A stretch of DNA of 58,507 nt, taken from NCBI GenBank assembly GCA_017438975.1, contig JAFRUH010000014.1:1-58507 (forward strand), written 5' to 3'. How positions within the stretch are numbered: position 1 is the stretch's first letter; each line of letters starts with the position of its first letter. The notes beneath the pieces were generated by a model. The model had not been told where the DNA came from, did not search any database, and was given only the letters and a program-made list of their open reading frames with translations. The DNA is from Bacteroidales bacterium (lineage in GTDB: Bacteria; Bacteroidota; Bacteroidia; Bacteroidales; UBA932). Positions 1 to 8,310 of this stretch are shown one piece after another. The translations under genes were made by a program, and so were the position numbers.

Positions 1-84
1 GGGCCGTGAACGTGGATAAGCGCTACTCCCGAATGTCACCCCCTCCGCATGCTCCCGGACCTTTGGACAGTCCGGTTATCCTTA
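1..84 (-). ncRNA. Possible structured RNA or 5' leader, cut by the window edge
   Basis: Leftward transcription from the promoter at 89-119 would begin near 84. The first bases fold well: GGATAA at 14-19 pairs with TTATCC at 76-81, enclosing a second helix of CCGGAC (55-60) with GTCCGG (70-75). No long reading frame begins here; the one ATG (50) stops after four codons, and a GTG at 39 stays open to the window edge. It may be a small structured RNA or a riboswitch-like leader. I could not match it to tmRNA, SRP RNA, RNase P or a riboswitch class that I know. Confidence 0.3.
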
Positions 85-88
85 GGAA

Positions 89-119
89 CAAAGATAGGCA
101 TTTCCCACAAACAATCAAA
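89..119 (-). promoter_or_regulatory. Bacteroidetes-type promoter reading left
   Basis: On the minus strand there is a perfect TTTG (116-119) and a perfect TATCTTTG (89-96) separated by 19 nt, the consensus for the primary sigma factor of Bacteroidetes. It drives the partial structured transcript at the left edge. Confidence 0.6.
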
Positions 120-511
120 CCCTTACCTTTGTATAAGAGCCCATTCTAACCGCTATCCCCAGGTTTCTTTGCTTTTGCCAACTTCATATCTATTACAGAG
201 AAATATCTACTCAGGAACGAAGAACATATTAGGAACTGGGTTCTATAGTAATACCTATCCTGCCATATCCACGATTCTATTACAAGCCGACTTCCTGAAA
301 AAACGACAAGGTCATCTTAGATTCTTTGGGGAGATTGACGACCTTTGAGAAGCCGGATCTGGTCTTCTACCTCAAGGATGATGAGTGATGCCAGGTTTCA
401 TATCGAATTTGACTGCTTTTGTATCCTCTTCAACGCAGTCTTTCTATCGTTCAAAGCAACATAAAAGAACCGTTATAAAGGGCTGAAACTGCGACAAAAC
501 TGCGACTAACC
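120..511. other. Stretch without a recognisable gene
   Basis: This is relatively AT-rich compared with the flanking host genes. A 99-codon open frame (49-348, plus) has no recognisable motif and runs across the promoter and the structured leader on the other strand, so I do not call it. A direct repeat AAACTGCGAC occurs at 486-495 and 497-506, close to the 3' side of tRNA-Val. The stretch could be the worn end of an element that once used that tRNA. Confidence 0.4.
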
Positions 512-547
512 AAAAAAGAAAAAGCACCTACGTTTCCGTAAGTGCTT
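512..547 (-). terminator. Terminator of tRNA-Val
   Basis: An 11-bp stem (522-532 with 537-547, one G-U pair) with a 4-nt loop is followed on the minus strand by a T-rich run (512-523). It lies just downstream of the tRNA and should end its transcript. Confidence 0.75.
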
Positions 548-559
548 GAGTTTCAGGGG

Positions 560-634
560 TGGGAGCAGACGGATTCGAACCGCCGACCCTCTGCTTGTAA
601 GGCAGATGCTCTAAACCGACTGAGCTATGCTCCC
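560..634 (-). tRNA. tRNA-Val (anticodon TAC)
   Basis: A complete 75-nt cloverleaf on the minus strand. The acceptor stem starts GGGAGCA and closes near the 3' end, the D-arm has AGCTCAG, the anticodon loop is CTTACAA with anticodon TAC, and the T-loop is TTCGAAT. No CCA is encoded. The promoter at 661-691 and the terminator at 512-547 make it a single-gene unit. Confidence 0.95.
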
Positions 635-660
635 GGATGCTGTCCGCATGAACGGGACTG

Positions 661-691
661 CAAAGGTATGAATTATTTCGAAAAGTCCAAT
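661..691 (-). promoter_or_regulatory. Promoter of tRNA-Val
   Basis: TACCTTTG (661-668, minus strand) matches the -7 element, with an ATTGG (-33-like) about 20 nt upstream at 687-691. It reads towards the tRNA, which begins 26 nt downstream. Confidence 0.6.
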
Positions 692-707
692 CCCTTTCGC
701 AAAAAAC

Positions 708-739
708 TTTGGTATCCCGGTTTCTTTCGCATATCTTTG
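708..739 (+). promoter_or_regulatory. Promoter of the 778 lipoprotein gene
   Basis: A perfect TTTG (708-711) and a perfect TATCTTTG (732-739) are separated by 20 nt. The start codon at 778 follows with a leader of about 33 nt. This placement supports 778 over the in-frame upstream start at 709, which lies inside the promoter. Confidence 0.8.
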
Positions 740-777
740 TAGATATCGCAATACATAATCACTTAACCTTTAATACC

Positions 778-1518
778 ATGCGTAAAGTATTGATCAGCCT
801 TCTCTGCATCGCCGGCGTCGCCGCTTTTACGGCCTGCGGACCCAAGGGAGGCAAGAAAGCAAAAGCCGAAGACGGCGAAGTGAATCTCGAAAAAGTGGCC
901 GAGAACATCATGCAGGAAACTTTCAACGGAGAAAAGAACACGCCCGAGGCGGCGGATTTCTGGTTCAAGAAACGTTTTGGAATCCCGGTCGCCGACGTTA
1001 CCCCGGACTTCGAGCACGGCAAACAGGTCGGCAAGTATGACTTCCTCGGCGAGGAGATGTCTTCCTCTTACGTGACATTCACGGCCAAGGACAGCACCCT
1101 CAAGCGCGACGACTTCATCGAGTATGTGAAGAAGGTCTACGCCGCGACCGCCAAGGTGGCCGACGGCGGCATCAATGTCTACGGTTTCGTCGCCAAGAGC
1201 GATCCCGCGGAGGCGGCAGCCGAGAAGACCCTTGAGACCGTCCTTGACGAAGGCAAGCCCACGAGCCTCTTCGGCATCGAACTGTATATGGGCGCCTACA
1301 CCTGGAATTTCCGGAAAGACGGCACCTACTATATGGTGGATGTCAAGCAGCTGGAGAAGAAAAAGGCCGGCGAGGAGGTGCCTTTCGCCGCAAGGACCAT
1401 CATCGGACAGGGTCTCCAGAAGAGTCTGGACGAGTCCATGAAGGAAGCCGAAAAAGCGCTTTCCGATCCTGAAGTCCAGAAGCAGATCGAAAAAGCACTG
1501 AAGGAGAAATCCAATTAA
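778..1518 (+). CDS. Small secreted lipoprotein of unknown function
   Basis: 246 residues. The N-terminus is a lipoprotein signal: a short basic start, a hydrophobic stretch and a lipobox ending TAC at about residue 21, then a Gly/Lys-rich linker. The mature part has no motif that I recognise. It is rich in charged residues and ends in a Lys/Glu-rich stretch (last 40 residues) likely to form a helix. The start at 778 is set by the promoter at 732-739. It is convergent with the nuclease gene on the minus strand, whose stop lies directly after its own. It is presumably anchored in the envelope; function is unknown. Confidence 0.8.
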   Translation: MRKVLISLLCIAGVAAFTACGPKGGKKAKAEDGEVNLEKVAENIMQETFNGEKNTPEAADFWFKKRFGIPVADVTPDFEHGKQVGKYDFLGEEMSSSYVTFTAKDSTLKRDDFIEYVKKVYAATAKVADGGINVYGFVAKSDPAEAAAEKTLETVLDEGKPTSLFGIELYMGAYTWNFRKDGTYYMVDVKQLEKKKAGEEVPFAARTIIGQGLQKSLDESMKEAEKALSDPEVQKQIEKALKEKSN

Positions 1519-2703
1519 TCAGTCTCCGGAAAACACCTCGAAATCGCAGTAAATGGGAAGATGGTCCGACGGGTAATGCCCGTCGTACTTCTTCGCATTG
1601 CAGACGTATTGGAGAGGCTCCAGGGGACCGCGGAAATAAACGAAATCGATCCGCGAGGCCTTGTTCATGTCCCTGGCGGGGTCGAATGCGTTGTAGGTGC
1701 CTGTGGGGCCGCTGATCTTGCCGGACTGCGACAGGACCTCATAGGAATCCTGCCACCAGGTCCGGTATGTCGTCGAGGCCGGTGAGGTATAGGAGGCATT
1801 CATATCTCCCACGAAGACCGACGGAAGTCCAGCCTTGTTATAGCGCTTTTCCATGTCCACATAGACATGGGCGTAGGTCTGGTTCGGGCCCGAATTCAGG
1901 CAGCCGTGGGAGTTCATCACGAAGAGGCTTATCCCGGTCTCCCGATGGGTCAGGACCGCGCAGCATCCTCCCCGGTTGTAGGTTCCGTTCGAGCCCGTGT
2001 CGTTCGTCGTCATGACGTCGGGGGTGTCGCAGGCCCAGAAGAAATGCCGCTCCGACAAGATGAACTTGTCCTTCCTGTAGGCGATGCCCTGGGCGCTTTT
2101 TCCGACGCCGTTCTGGGAATAGGGACTGAAGAACCAGAAATCGTAGGCCCCGCCGGCGACGACCGGAAGCTCGGACTGCTGCTGCGGGGAGCATTCCTGG
2201 ATGCCGAAGACATCGAAGTTATTGTCCTTGAAGGCCTGGGCGAGGCGCGGTTTGCGCTCCTGCCAGCCGTCTCCATGCTCGCTGTCCGCAGCGGAGGGGA
2301 TGCGCACGTTGAAAGAGCCGACCCGGATGCGGACGGACCCCCTTTCCTTACCGGCCTGTTTCAAAGAGACCGCGGCAACGGCCCCGCCGGGGGAAGAAAC
2401 GGCGATCCGTGCGTTCCGCTCGTTCACGGAACCGTTCCGGAAGACACGCAGCCGGACCGTCGCCGACCCGCTGCCGGCCCGGGTGGCGGGCAGGATCCAG
2501 TCGCCGGCCGCATTGCCCGGAAGCGACACGGTCCACGGGCAGTTGGCCTCGACGCGGAACTCGCAGGTACTCAGGTCGGCCCCCACCTCGAGCTGCTCCG
2601 GCTCGACGGTGATGGATTCCTGGACTTCCCGGGCGCAGCCGGCGCTCAGCATCAGGACGGCCGCCAGGGCCGGAATCAGGTTCATTATCTTTTCTCTGAC
2701 CAT
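1519..2703 (-). CDS. Secreted BACON - endonuclease/exonuclease/phosphatase family lipoprotein
   Basis: 394 residues. A lipoprotein signal (lipobox SAGC, about residues 20-23) is followed by a BACON-type beta-sandwich (about 30-118) and an endonuclease/exonuclease/phosphatase (EEP) domain (about 125-390). The EEP motifs are present: SFNVR, GIQE, NSHG, GDMNA, the RIDFVYFRG strand and the final SDHLPI. Enzymes of this fold cleave phosphodiesters in nucleic acids, phosphoinositides or sphingolipids; the substrate cannot be read from sequence. It is last in a leftward operon, 6 bp after the BACON lipoprotein gene and downstream of the glycosidase, suggesting work on extracellular material. Starts at residues 1 and 7 are both possible; the first keeps the basic n-region. 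Confidence 0.85.
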   Translation of the reverse strand: MVREKIMNLIPALAAVLMLSAGCAREVQESITVEPEQLEVGADLSTCEFRVEANCPWTVSLPGNAAGDWILPATRAGSGSATVRLRVFRNGSVNERNARIAVSSPGGAVAAVSLKQAGKERGSVRIRVGSFNVRIPSAADSEHGDGWQERKPRLAQAFKDNNFDVFGIQECSPQQQSELPVVAGGAYDFWFFSPYSQNGVGKSAQGIAYRKDKFILSERHFFWACDTPDVMTTNDTGSNGTYNRGGCCAVLTHRETGISLFVMNSHGCLNSGPNQTYAHVYVDMEKRYNKAGLPSVFVGDMNASYTSPASTTYRTWWQDSYEVLSQSGKISGPTGTYNAFDPARDMNKASRIDFVYFRGPLEPLQYVCNAKKYDGHYPSDHLPIYCDFEVFSGD

Positions 2704-2709
2704 GGCAGT

Positions 2710-4311
2710 TTACTTTTTAACGGTGATGAAAATATCGTCGATGAAGAAGCGGTAATCCGCCATGACATAGGGATTTTCGCCTTTTCCCTCGTCGGGTTTG
2801 GTGCTCTTTTCGCTCGTCAGGACGAGGACCGTGTTCCGGTCGGCGTCCTTGACCTCGAAACTGAAATCGGTGAATTGGTCCGGGACCAGGGGTTCCACCC
2901 GGCCGATGACCGTTTCACCGCGGAGAAGAATCACTTTCGCATCCGTCGGGCGCTCGTAGACGCTGGTCATGCCGGCGGCTCGGAATGTCACGCTGAGGTC
3001 GGCCTTCTCGAGCCCCATTTCCTTGAGCCGCAGTCCAACGTTCAGGGTCAAGCGTCCGTTCCAGCCGCTGTACGCAAGGAGGGCCTCGTCGTAATATCCT
3101 ACCTGCAGGAAGCCGGGACGCCCGTAGCAGTGCACGGTCTCGATGGCGGCGTTCGAGGGCGCATAGGGGTTGCCGTCCTGCCCGTTCGATGCAGTCCGTC
3201 CGGACGTATGGCTCTTCAGGAAGCCCGGCGCATCCAGATAGGAGGCGTTCTCCCCGACGATCGCGTCGAAACCTTCCGAAAGGACGACATGGTCCTTGTC
3301 CTCGGGGGCCAGTTTCGACTTGGGAGCCTCCGCCCAGGTCAGGGCCATCCCGCTCTGAAGGCGTGCGGCGGTGCGTGCGGGGATGATCTTGATCCACAGC
3401 GCATCCCCGGCCTCCACTTTCATCGTTTCGGGAATGGTGAACCAGATGCTCTTGCAGGCGGCTTCCGACCTCATCGCCTGCATGTTGATGACCGGATGCC
3501 AGGTCGCGCCGCCGTCCGAACTCCACGAGTAGGGATCGGCCGTCGTAATGTTCTCATTCCGGGAATCATAGGAGAAGCGCAGGTCGCCCCAGAGTTCCTC
3601 CGCCATGGGAATCTTGACGATCCAGGCGTCGCCCTCGGAGAACGTGGCGTTGATCCCGAGCTGGAATCCGGCCATGTACTTGGGATTGACATGGACCGGA
3701 CAGGCCATCTGGAACTTGGCGTCCGCTCCGGTCTTGTCGATGACGAGACCCCCGTCGAAGGTCAGGCGGTTGCCGGAAATCGTAATGTTGGAAAAGTTGG
3801 GATCCATCATGACGACCGCGCCCGAAGGAACGTCCAGTCCGAGGGGAGAACGGAACTCTTCGTAGAACGGCAGGCTGTAATAGCCCTTGTACGCAGGCTC
3901 CGGCCCGGGAGTCGGCTCCGGTCCCACGGACGGATTGGCCTGCTGGTAGATGTCCACGAAGGCCGAGACCGCATCCCCGATGATGTTGACCGACCCGCGG
4001 CGGGGAGTGGGGGCCGGATTGGTCCCGACCGTCACCTGGACCGTTCCTGAGGAGGATCCGTTGGTTTTGTCGGCCTTCAGCCAGAAGGCGGATTTGCCTT
4101 CGTCGTCGGTCAGGGTCAGCCGGTAGCTGCAGTTGGCATCTACGTTGATGGTAAGGGTCGAACCCTCATAGGACACGGCGGTGAAACTCGACGGGGAGGC
4201 CGAGATGGCATCCGTAACGGGTTGCAGCGGTTTGGAGGAGCATCCCGCAAACAGGACAAATGCCAGCAAAGGCAAGATCCGTTCAGGCAATCCTTTCATG
4301 GTTGATATCAT
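2710..4311 (-). CDS. BACON-domain lipoprotein, probable surface glycan-associated protein
   Basis: 533 residues. A lipobox (FAGC) at about residue 24 precedes a BACON-like domain (about 35-125). A Pro/Gly-rich linker (PEPTPGPEP) follows, then two beta-rich regions (about 140-300 and 330-530) that look like jelly-roll carbohydrate-binding folds and include the phrase TFDGGLVIDK. BACON domains are common in Bacteroidetes surface proteins that handle carbohydrate. The start codon overlaps the stop of the glycosidase gene by 4 bp (ATGA), implying translational coupling. I see no catalytic motif; it is probably a binding or scaffold protein displayed on the cell surface. Confidence 0.75.
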   Translation of the reverse strand: MISTMKGLPERILPLLAFVLFAGCSSKPLQPVTDAISASPSSFTAVSYEGSTLTINVDANCSYRLTLTDDEGKSAFWLKADKTNGSSSGTVQVTVGTNPAPTPRRGSVNIIGDAVSAFVDIYQQANPSVGPEPTPGPEPAYKGYYSLPFYEEFRSPLGLDVPSGAVVMMDPNFSNITISGNRLTFDGGLVIDKTGADAKFQMACPVHVNPKYMAGFQLGINATFSEGDAWIVKIPMAEELWGDLRFSYDSRNENITTADPYSWSSDGGATWHPVINMQAMRSEAACKSIWFTIPETMKVEAGDALWIKIIPARTAARLQSGMALTWAEAPKSKLAPEDKDHVVLSEGFDAIVGENASYLDAPGFLKSHTSGRTASNGQDGNPYAPSNAAIETVHCYGRPGFLQVGYYDEALLAYSGWNGRLTLNVGLRLKEMGLEKADLSVTFRAAGMTSVYERPTDAKVILLRGETVIGRVEPLVPDQFTDFSFEVKDADRNTVLVLTSEKSTKPDEGKGENPYVMADYRFFIDDIFITVKK

Positions 4312-5822
4312 TTTTGCAATAATTTGATCCGATAGATTCCGGAAACTTTGAACCGGGCCTGGGCGTCCTTCCGGAAGCGGCGCTGGCTGGACAGTCCGTA
4401 CATGGCGGCGGGAATGGTCTCCCCGTCCGGAGCGACCGCATCCTGCTGGTACAGCCTTCCGCGGAGAAAGAGGAGATTGTCATGGGCCGTTTCATCCCCG
4501 TTGAGCACTTGGACGACTTCTCCGCCGTACAGTTCTTCGCAGGAGGCGAGGCTGCACTTCCGGTCCCCGTCGGTCCGGAAGGTGACCCATGCTCCCACCC
4601 CGGCGGCGATGAACTCGTTCTCCCCGGTCTGTATGAATAGTCCATGGGCGTTTTTCTCTCCTGCAATATAATGGACATCAAACGTATAGGTCCCGAAGGG
4701 GAACGAGACGGTCCCGTCGGGCGCGTCGACGCCCTCTTCCCGGAAAAAGCCGTGGGTGGGATAATCCCGGCCGAGCATCGGGACCAGTTCCGAAAAGACT
4801 CGGCACTCCTGCACGTAATGGGGATCGTCGTGATATTCCTCATATCCGAAGGCGAAGACGCCGGTGGCGCGGGCTTCCCCGATGGCATAATAATACCGTC
4901 CGGCCTCGCACCGGGTTTCAGGTATGAACAGGGGCTGTCCGTCGGCATAGGCCGAGCAGAGGGCGGCGAAACCGCGGCGGTAGATGTCCGGAGAGAGCCA
5001 GTCCAGATGGGTGGCGGTCTTTTTCCAGACGTCCAGGACAGCCAGGCGGGGCCCGCCGTTTGGATAGCTGCCGTACCGGGCATTGTCGTCCGCGAGCCAG
5101 GCATTGGTGAAGAGGGGGACATTCCCGTTGACCGATTTCCCGGCAGCGGCGATCGCGTCGATGTACCGGGCGCAGGCTTCCGCCATGAACCGCTGGGGCG
5201 CAAGCGCAAGGGTGTCCGTATCCCATCCCCCTTCCGTCCATGCCTTTTGCGCGGCGGGACAGAGGTCCCTTTCCAGGAAGACGCCGCACTCGTTTTCAAT
5301 CTGGACGGCGCGGACCCTGTGGTGCCGGTCCGCTTTGCGGAGATGGGCCATCAGCGCCTTGAAAGCGCGGGCGTCCGCCTCCTGCGCGGCGAGGCAGAAG
5401 GGCGAAATCGTCGTCGTAGGATTCCCGTCGGGGTCCTCGGCATGGAAATAGGTCCCGGTATCGCTCCTGATCCAGAGGGGCGGATAGGAGGATTCCCCGT
5501 TTTTCCAGGACCCGAACCAAAGGAGGCCCAGGTACAGGTCCCTCTCTTCGGCGGCTTTCAGCAGATGGTCGACCAGGGAGAAATCGAAATCTCCCGGCCG
5601 GGGTTCCGTCAGTTCCCAGTAGACGGGAGCCAGGACGGCGTTGAACTTCAGGGCGGCGGCGAGATCCATCGAAGCGTCGATGGACGCGGGGGTGGAGGCA
5701 TTGGAATTATGCATTTCTCCCCCGAACAGGACAGGCGGGACACCGGCCTGTCCTTGTCCGATGCAACCGGAAAGACAAGCCGCAAACAAAAGGATCGTCA
5801 GGGAATGCCACAGTTTCTTCAT
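4308..5822 (-). CDS. Lipoprotein glycosidase, GH35/GH42-like clan A with DUF5597-type C-terminus
   Basis: 504 residues with a lipobox (LSGC) near residue 19. The catalytic TIM barrel carries the GEMHNSNAS phrase typical of DUF5597-linked beta-galactosidase-like enzymes, an NEC motif after QIE (likely acid/base Glu) and PETRC (likely nucleophile Glu). The last 150 residues form a beta-sandwich. The family acts on beta-galactosides or related glycans outside the cytoplasm. It is the first gene of a three-gene leftward operon with two BACON proteins, so the products probably act together on one extracellular substrate. Exact substrate unknown. Confidence 0.8.
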   Translation of the reverse strand: MKKLWHSLTILLFAACLSGCIGQGQAGVPPVLFGGEMHNSNASTPASIDASMDLAAALKFNAVLAPVYWELTEPRPGDFDFSLVDHLLKAAEERDLYLGLLWFGSWKNGESSYPPLWIRSDTGTYFHAEDPDGNPTTTISPFCLAAQEADARAFKALMAHLRKADRHHRVRAVQIENECGVFLERDLCPAAQKAWTEGGWDTDTLALAPQRFMAEACARYIDAIAAAGKSVNGNVPLFTNAWLADDNARYGSYPNGGPRLAVLDVWKKTATHLDWLSPDIYRRGFAALCSAYADGQPLFIPETRCEAGRYYYAIGEARATGVFAFGYEEYHDDPHYVQECRVFSELVPMLGRDYPTHGFFREEGVDAPDGTVSFPFGTYTFDVHYIAGEKNAHGLFIQTGENEFIAAGVGAWVTFRTDGDRKCSLASCEELYGGEVVQVLNGDETAHDNLLFLRGRLYQQDAVAPDGETIPAAMYGLSSQRRFRKDAQARFKVSGIYRIKLLQK

Positions 5823-5885
5823 ACCACAAAAATATTGATATTATTATTGATTAACAACCATTTTGAAATTCAGAAAATCAATTCT

Positions 5886-5917
5886 TTTGGATTTTTTTCG
5901 AAGACTTTGTATATTTA
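5886..5917 (+). promoter_or_regulatory. Promoter of the beta-helix gene
   Basis: TTTG (5886-5889) and TATATTTA (5910-5917, one mismatch to TAnnTTTG) are 20 nt apart. The start at 5940 follows after a short leader. Confidence 0.6.
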
Positions 5918-5939
5918 TCCGAAACTTAACCCCATAGCC

Positions 5940-7484
5940 ATGAAAGCAACCAGAATCGCAGCCGTCGTAACGCTTATGCTTGCGGCCTGCACAATCGCCA
6001 ATGCGCAGCTCAATCTGAAGGGCCTGAAAGAGAAGGCCCAGAATGCCGCCAAGAAAGGTCTTGAAAGTGTCACGGGAAACGACAGCAAGGGAGCTTCCCA
6101 AGCCGCCAAGCCGTCGCTGTCCGATGCGCTGAAATCCGCAGCTTCCGCCGTTCCTGCCGGGAAGGGCAAGACCTTCTATGTCAGTGTTTCTACCGGATCG
6201 GCCCGCGCCGACGGACTCTCCGCATCCACCCCGATGAAAGATCTGCAGAAAGCGATCGATGCCGCTGAAAACAATGATGAGATCCTGGTCGCCGAGGGTA
6301 ACTATCTCGGGAATCTCGACCGCGGATATATCCAGTGCGGCAAGTTCGCGGACTCCTCCCACGATCCGGGCAAGTTCATCAGTATCTACGGAGGCTATTC
6401 CCCCGACTTCAGCGAGCGCGACGTGATCAAGTACGTCACGAAGCTGCAGCCGGTGGAGCATCAGTTCATCGCGCCCCTTTTCAACGTGAACGCCAGGAGG
6501 CCTTTCGACTATACCGGACCGATGGGGAATGTCGTGATCGACGGACTGGTCTTCGATTTCGGCGAGAGCAACCTCTATTGCAAGGCGAACGTGAGCGATC
6601 CCATTACCGGTACCCCCAATGAAGGGGTGCTCACGGGCCGTTTCATCGAGCCGGGCGCATCTCCCAATGTTCCGTCCGTGGGTTATTCCAACGGTGACGA
6701 ATACGCCCTTCACCTCGATGTGGAAGGCAATGTACGCATCTCGAACTGCATCTTCGTCAACTGCCGCGACTACGGTATCCAGGCCCTCATGGGCAAAGGC
6801 CATATCGAGATTTGCAACAATGTTTTCATCGCCTGCCGCTATTCCGCCTGCCAGGTTCGGGGCAACACGAAGGAAGCCGATATCCCCCAGGTCTCCCTGG
6901 ACTTCCACCACAACACCGTCCTCTTCACCTGGACGCGTACCAAGGCGTTCGAGGACATGGGCCAGGGCTTCCGTTTCATGAACGGCATCCGGACCATCAA
7001 TGTCCATAACAACATCTTCGGCTGCAACAGCAACTGCGCGGTCGAAAGGGTCTTCTACGAAGCCAACGCCGCGATGGAGAAGGAAAAGATCAGCAACCTC
7101 TATGACAACTATTTCTTCGCGAACCGCAGGGACCTGGAACTCGCCGCTCCCGGCGTCGCGACGATCTCCGTCCCGGCAGCCCGGATCGAGGAAGCCGAGC
7201 AGATCGGACCGAAATTCGAAGGCAATATGGAAATGCCTGAGAACGAAGCCTTCATCAGCGCCATCGACCAGCCGTATCTCGAGGGGTTCATGACCCTGAA
7301 GATTATCTCCTCCCAGAGCTACAACGCCAATTCCGCCGCTAACCAAGTCAACCGGCTCTTCGGCCTGAACCAGCAGGGCAGCGAGATCGTGCGTCCCAGC
7401 ATGTACTGCAACAAGTATCCTTGGGAAAAGGCGAAGGATCTCTTCGGCAAGGTAGACAACTACGGAGCACAGCTTCCCAAATAG
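5940..7484 (+). CDS. Secreted right-handed beta-helix protein
   Basis: 514 residues. A signal peptide ends near ANAQ (about residue 22), followed by a Lys/Ala-rich helical segment (about 25-75) and then YVS-TG-ADGLS-TP-DLQKAID, which opens many parallel beta-helix (pectate-lyase-fold) proteins. The middle repeats N-x-I/V-F-x-N/A-C turns (ISNCIFVNC, ICNNVFIAC), as expected of stacked beta-helix coils. The family includes polysaccharide lyases and surface adhesins; no catalytic set is obvious. The start at 5940 is chosen because the signal peptide and promoter fit; a longer upstream frame runs antisense through the glycosidase. The phosphodiesterase gene follows after 4 bp. Confidence 0.75.
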   Translation: MKATRIAAVVTLMLAACTIANAQLNLKGLKEKAQNAAKKGLESVTGNDSKGASQAAKPSLSDALKSAASAVPAGKGKTFYVSVSTGSARADGLSASTPMKDLQKAIDAAENNDEILVAEGNYLGNLDRGYIQCGKFADSSHDPGKFISIYGGYSPDFSERDVIKYVTKLQPVEHQFIAPLFNVNARRPFDYTGPMGNVVIDGLVFDFGESNLYCKANVSDPITGTPNEGVLTGRFIEPGASPNVPSVGYSNGDEYALHLDVEGNVRISNCIFVNCRDYGIQALMGKGHIEICNNVFIACRYSACQVRGNTKEADIPQVSLDFHHNTVLFTWTRTKAFEDMGQGFRFMNGIRTINVHNNIFGCNSNCAVERVFYEANAAMEKEKISNLYDNYFFANRRDLELAAPGVATISVPAARIEEAEQIGPKFEGNMEMPENEAFISAIDQPYLEGFMTLKIISSQSYNANSAANQVNRLFGLNQQGSEIVRPSMYCNKYPWEKAKDLFGKVDNYGAQLPK

Positions 7485-7488
7485 CATC

Positions 7489-8304
7489 TTGAAAAAGAGT
7501 ATAGCGATAGCCTTATTGTGCTGTCTCTGTTCGTGCGGTGTGGTGGCCCCTCGGTTCAATGCGCACAGGGGCCTCCAGCCGTTCGGACCGGAGAATTCGA
7601 TCGCTTCCTTCGAAGCGGCCGCGAAGCACAGGGTCTGGGCGATTGAAACGGATTTCCGCCTGACGAGGGATTCGCAGGTCGTCTGCATCCACGACGCGAC
7701 CCTGGACCGGACGACGGACGGGACGGGAAAGGTCCGGGACCATACCCTCGCCGAGTTGCGCGGGTTCCGGGTCCGCCCCGTCAATACGAAAACGGTCCGG
7801 CGCCAATACGATTATGAAGCCCTTTCCGACCGGCAGAAGATGATCCCGACGATGGACGAGTATTTCGGGATCTGCCGGAAGGGCGGTTGCGTCGCTTTCG
7901 TCGAACTGAAGGAGGATGGCGGAGTCATCGCCCTGATGAACGAGGCGATCCGGCGACACAAGATGACCGGAAGGTGCGTCATCTCATCAAGCAACCGCGC
8001 CCTCCTCAGGGCCTACCGGGAGAGCGGCGGGAAGGAACTGATCCATCTGATCTTCGGCAAGATCGAAGACCTGGATCTCCTGCTGGAACTCGGGAACGCC
8101 GCCGTTGCCTTCAATTACCCGGACCTCGGGACGGAGATCCATCTCGAACATCATGGACAAAAAATCGACTCGCTCAAAGAGCTGGTCGATTATTGCCATT
8201 CGCTTGGCCTGAAGATCTGTTTCCGTGCCGTCGATACGCAGGAGGACCTTGAAAAGTCCCTTGCCCTCGGCATCGATTATCTTCCGACCAACAACTTGTG
8301 GTAG
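7489..8304 (+). CDS. Glycerophosphodiester phosphodiesterase family lipoprotein
   Basis: 271 residues beginning with a TTG codon 4 bp after the beta-helix gene, so it is probably co-transcribed and coupled. A lipobox (LCSC) near residue 15 precedes a GDPD TIM barrel. Visible motifs are NAHRG (first catalytic His), ENS, the metal-binding pair in IETD, and CIHD (second His region). The enzyme hydrolyses glycerophosphodiesters to sn-glycerol-3-phosphate and an alcohol, here probably in the periplasm. The length matches the family. No ATG lies before the signal peptide, so TTG is the best start. Confidence 0.85.
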   Translation: MKKSIAIALLCCLCSCGVVAPRFNAHRGLQPFGPENSIASFEAAAKHRVWAIETDFRLTRDSQVVCIHDATLDRTTDGTGKVRDHTLAELRGFRVRPVNTKTVRRQYDYEALSDRQKMIPTMDEYFGICRKGGCVAFVELKEDGGVIALMNEAIRRHKMTGRCVISSSNRALLRAYRESGGKELIHLIFGKIEDLDLLLELGNAAVAFNYPDLGTEIHLEHHGQKIDSLKELVDYCHSLGLKICFRAVDTQEDLEKSLALGIDYLPTNNLW

Positions 8305-8310
8305 GTCATC

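Noticed and set aside
49-348. 99-codon open frame, plus strand
   Set aside because: No signal, domain or promoter in its direction; it runs across a strong promoter and structured leader on the other strand.
4644-5939. Long plus-strand open frame leading into the beta-helix gene
   Set aside because: It is antisense to the glycosidase; the signal peptide and promoter set the real start at 5940.
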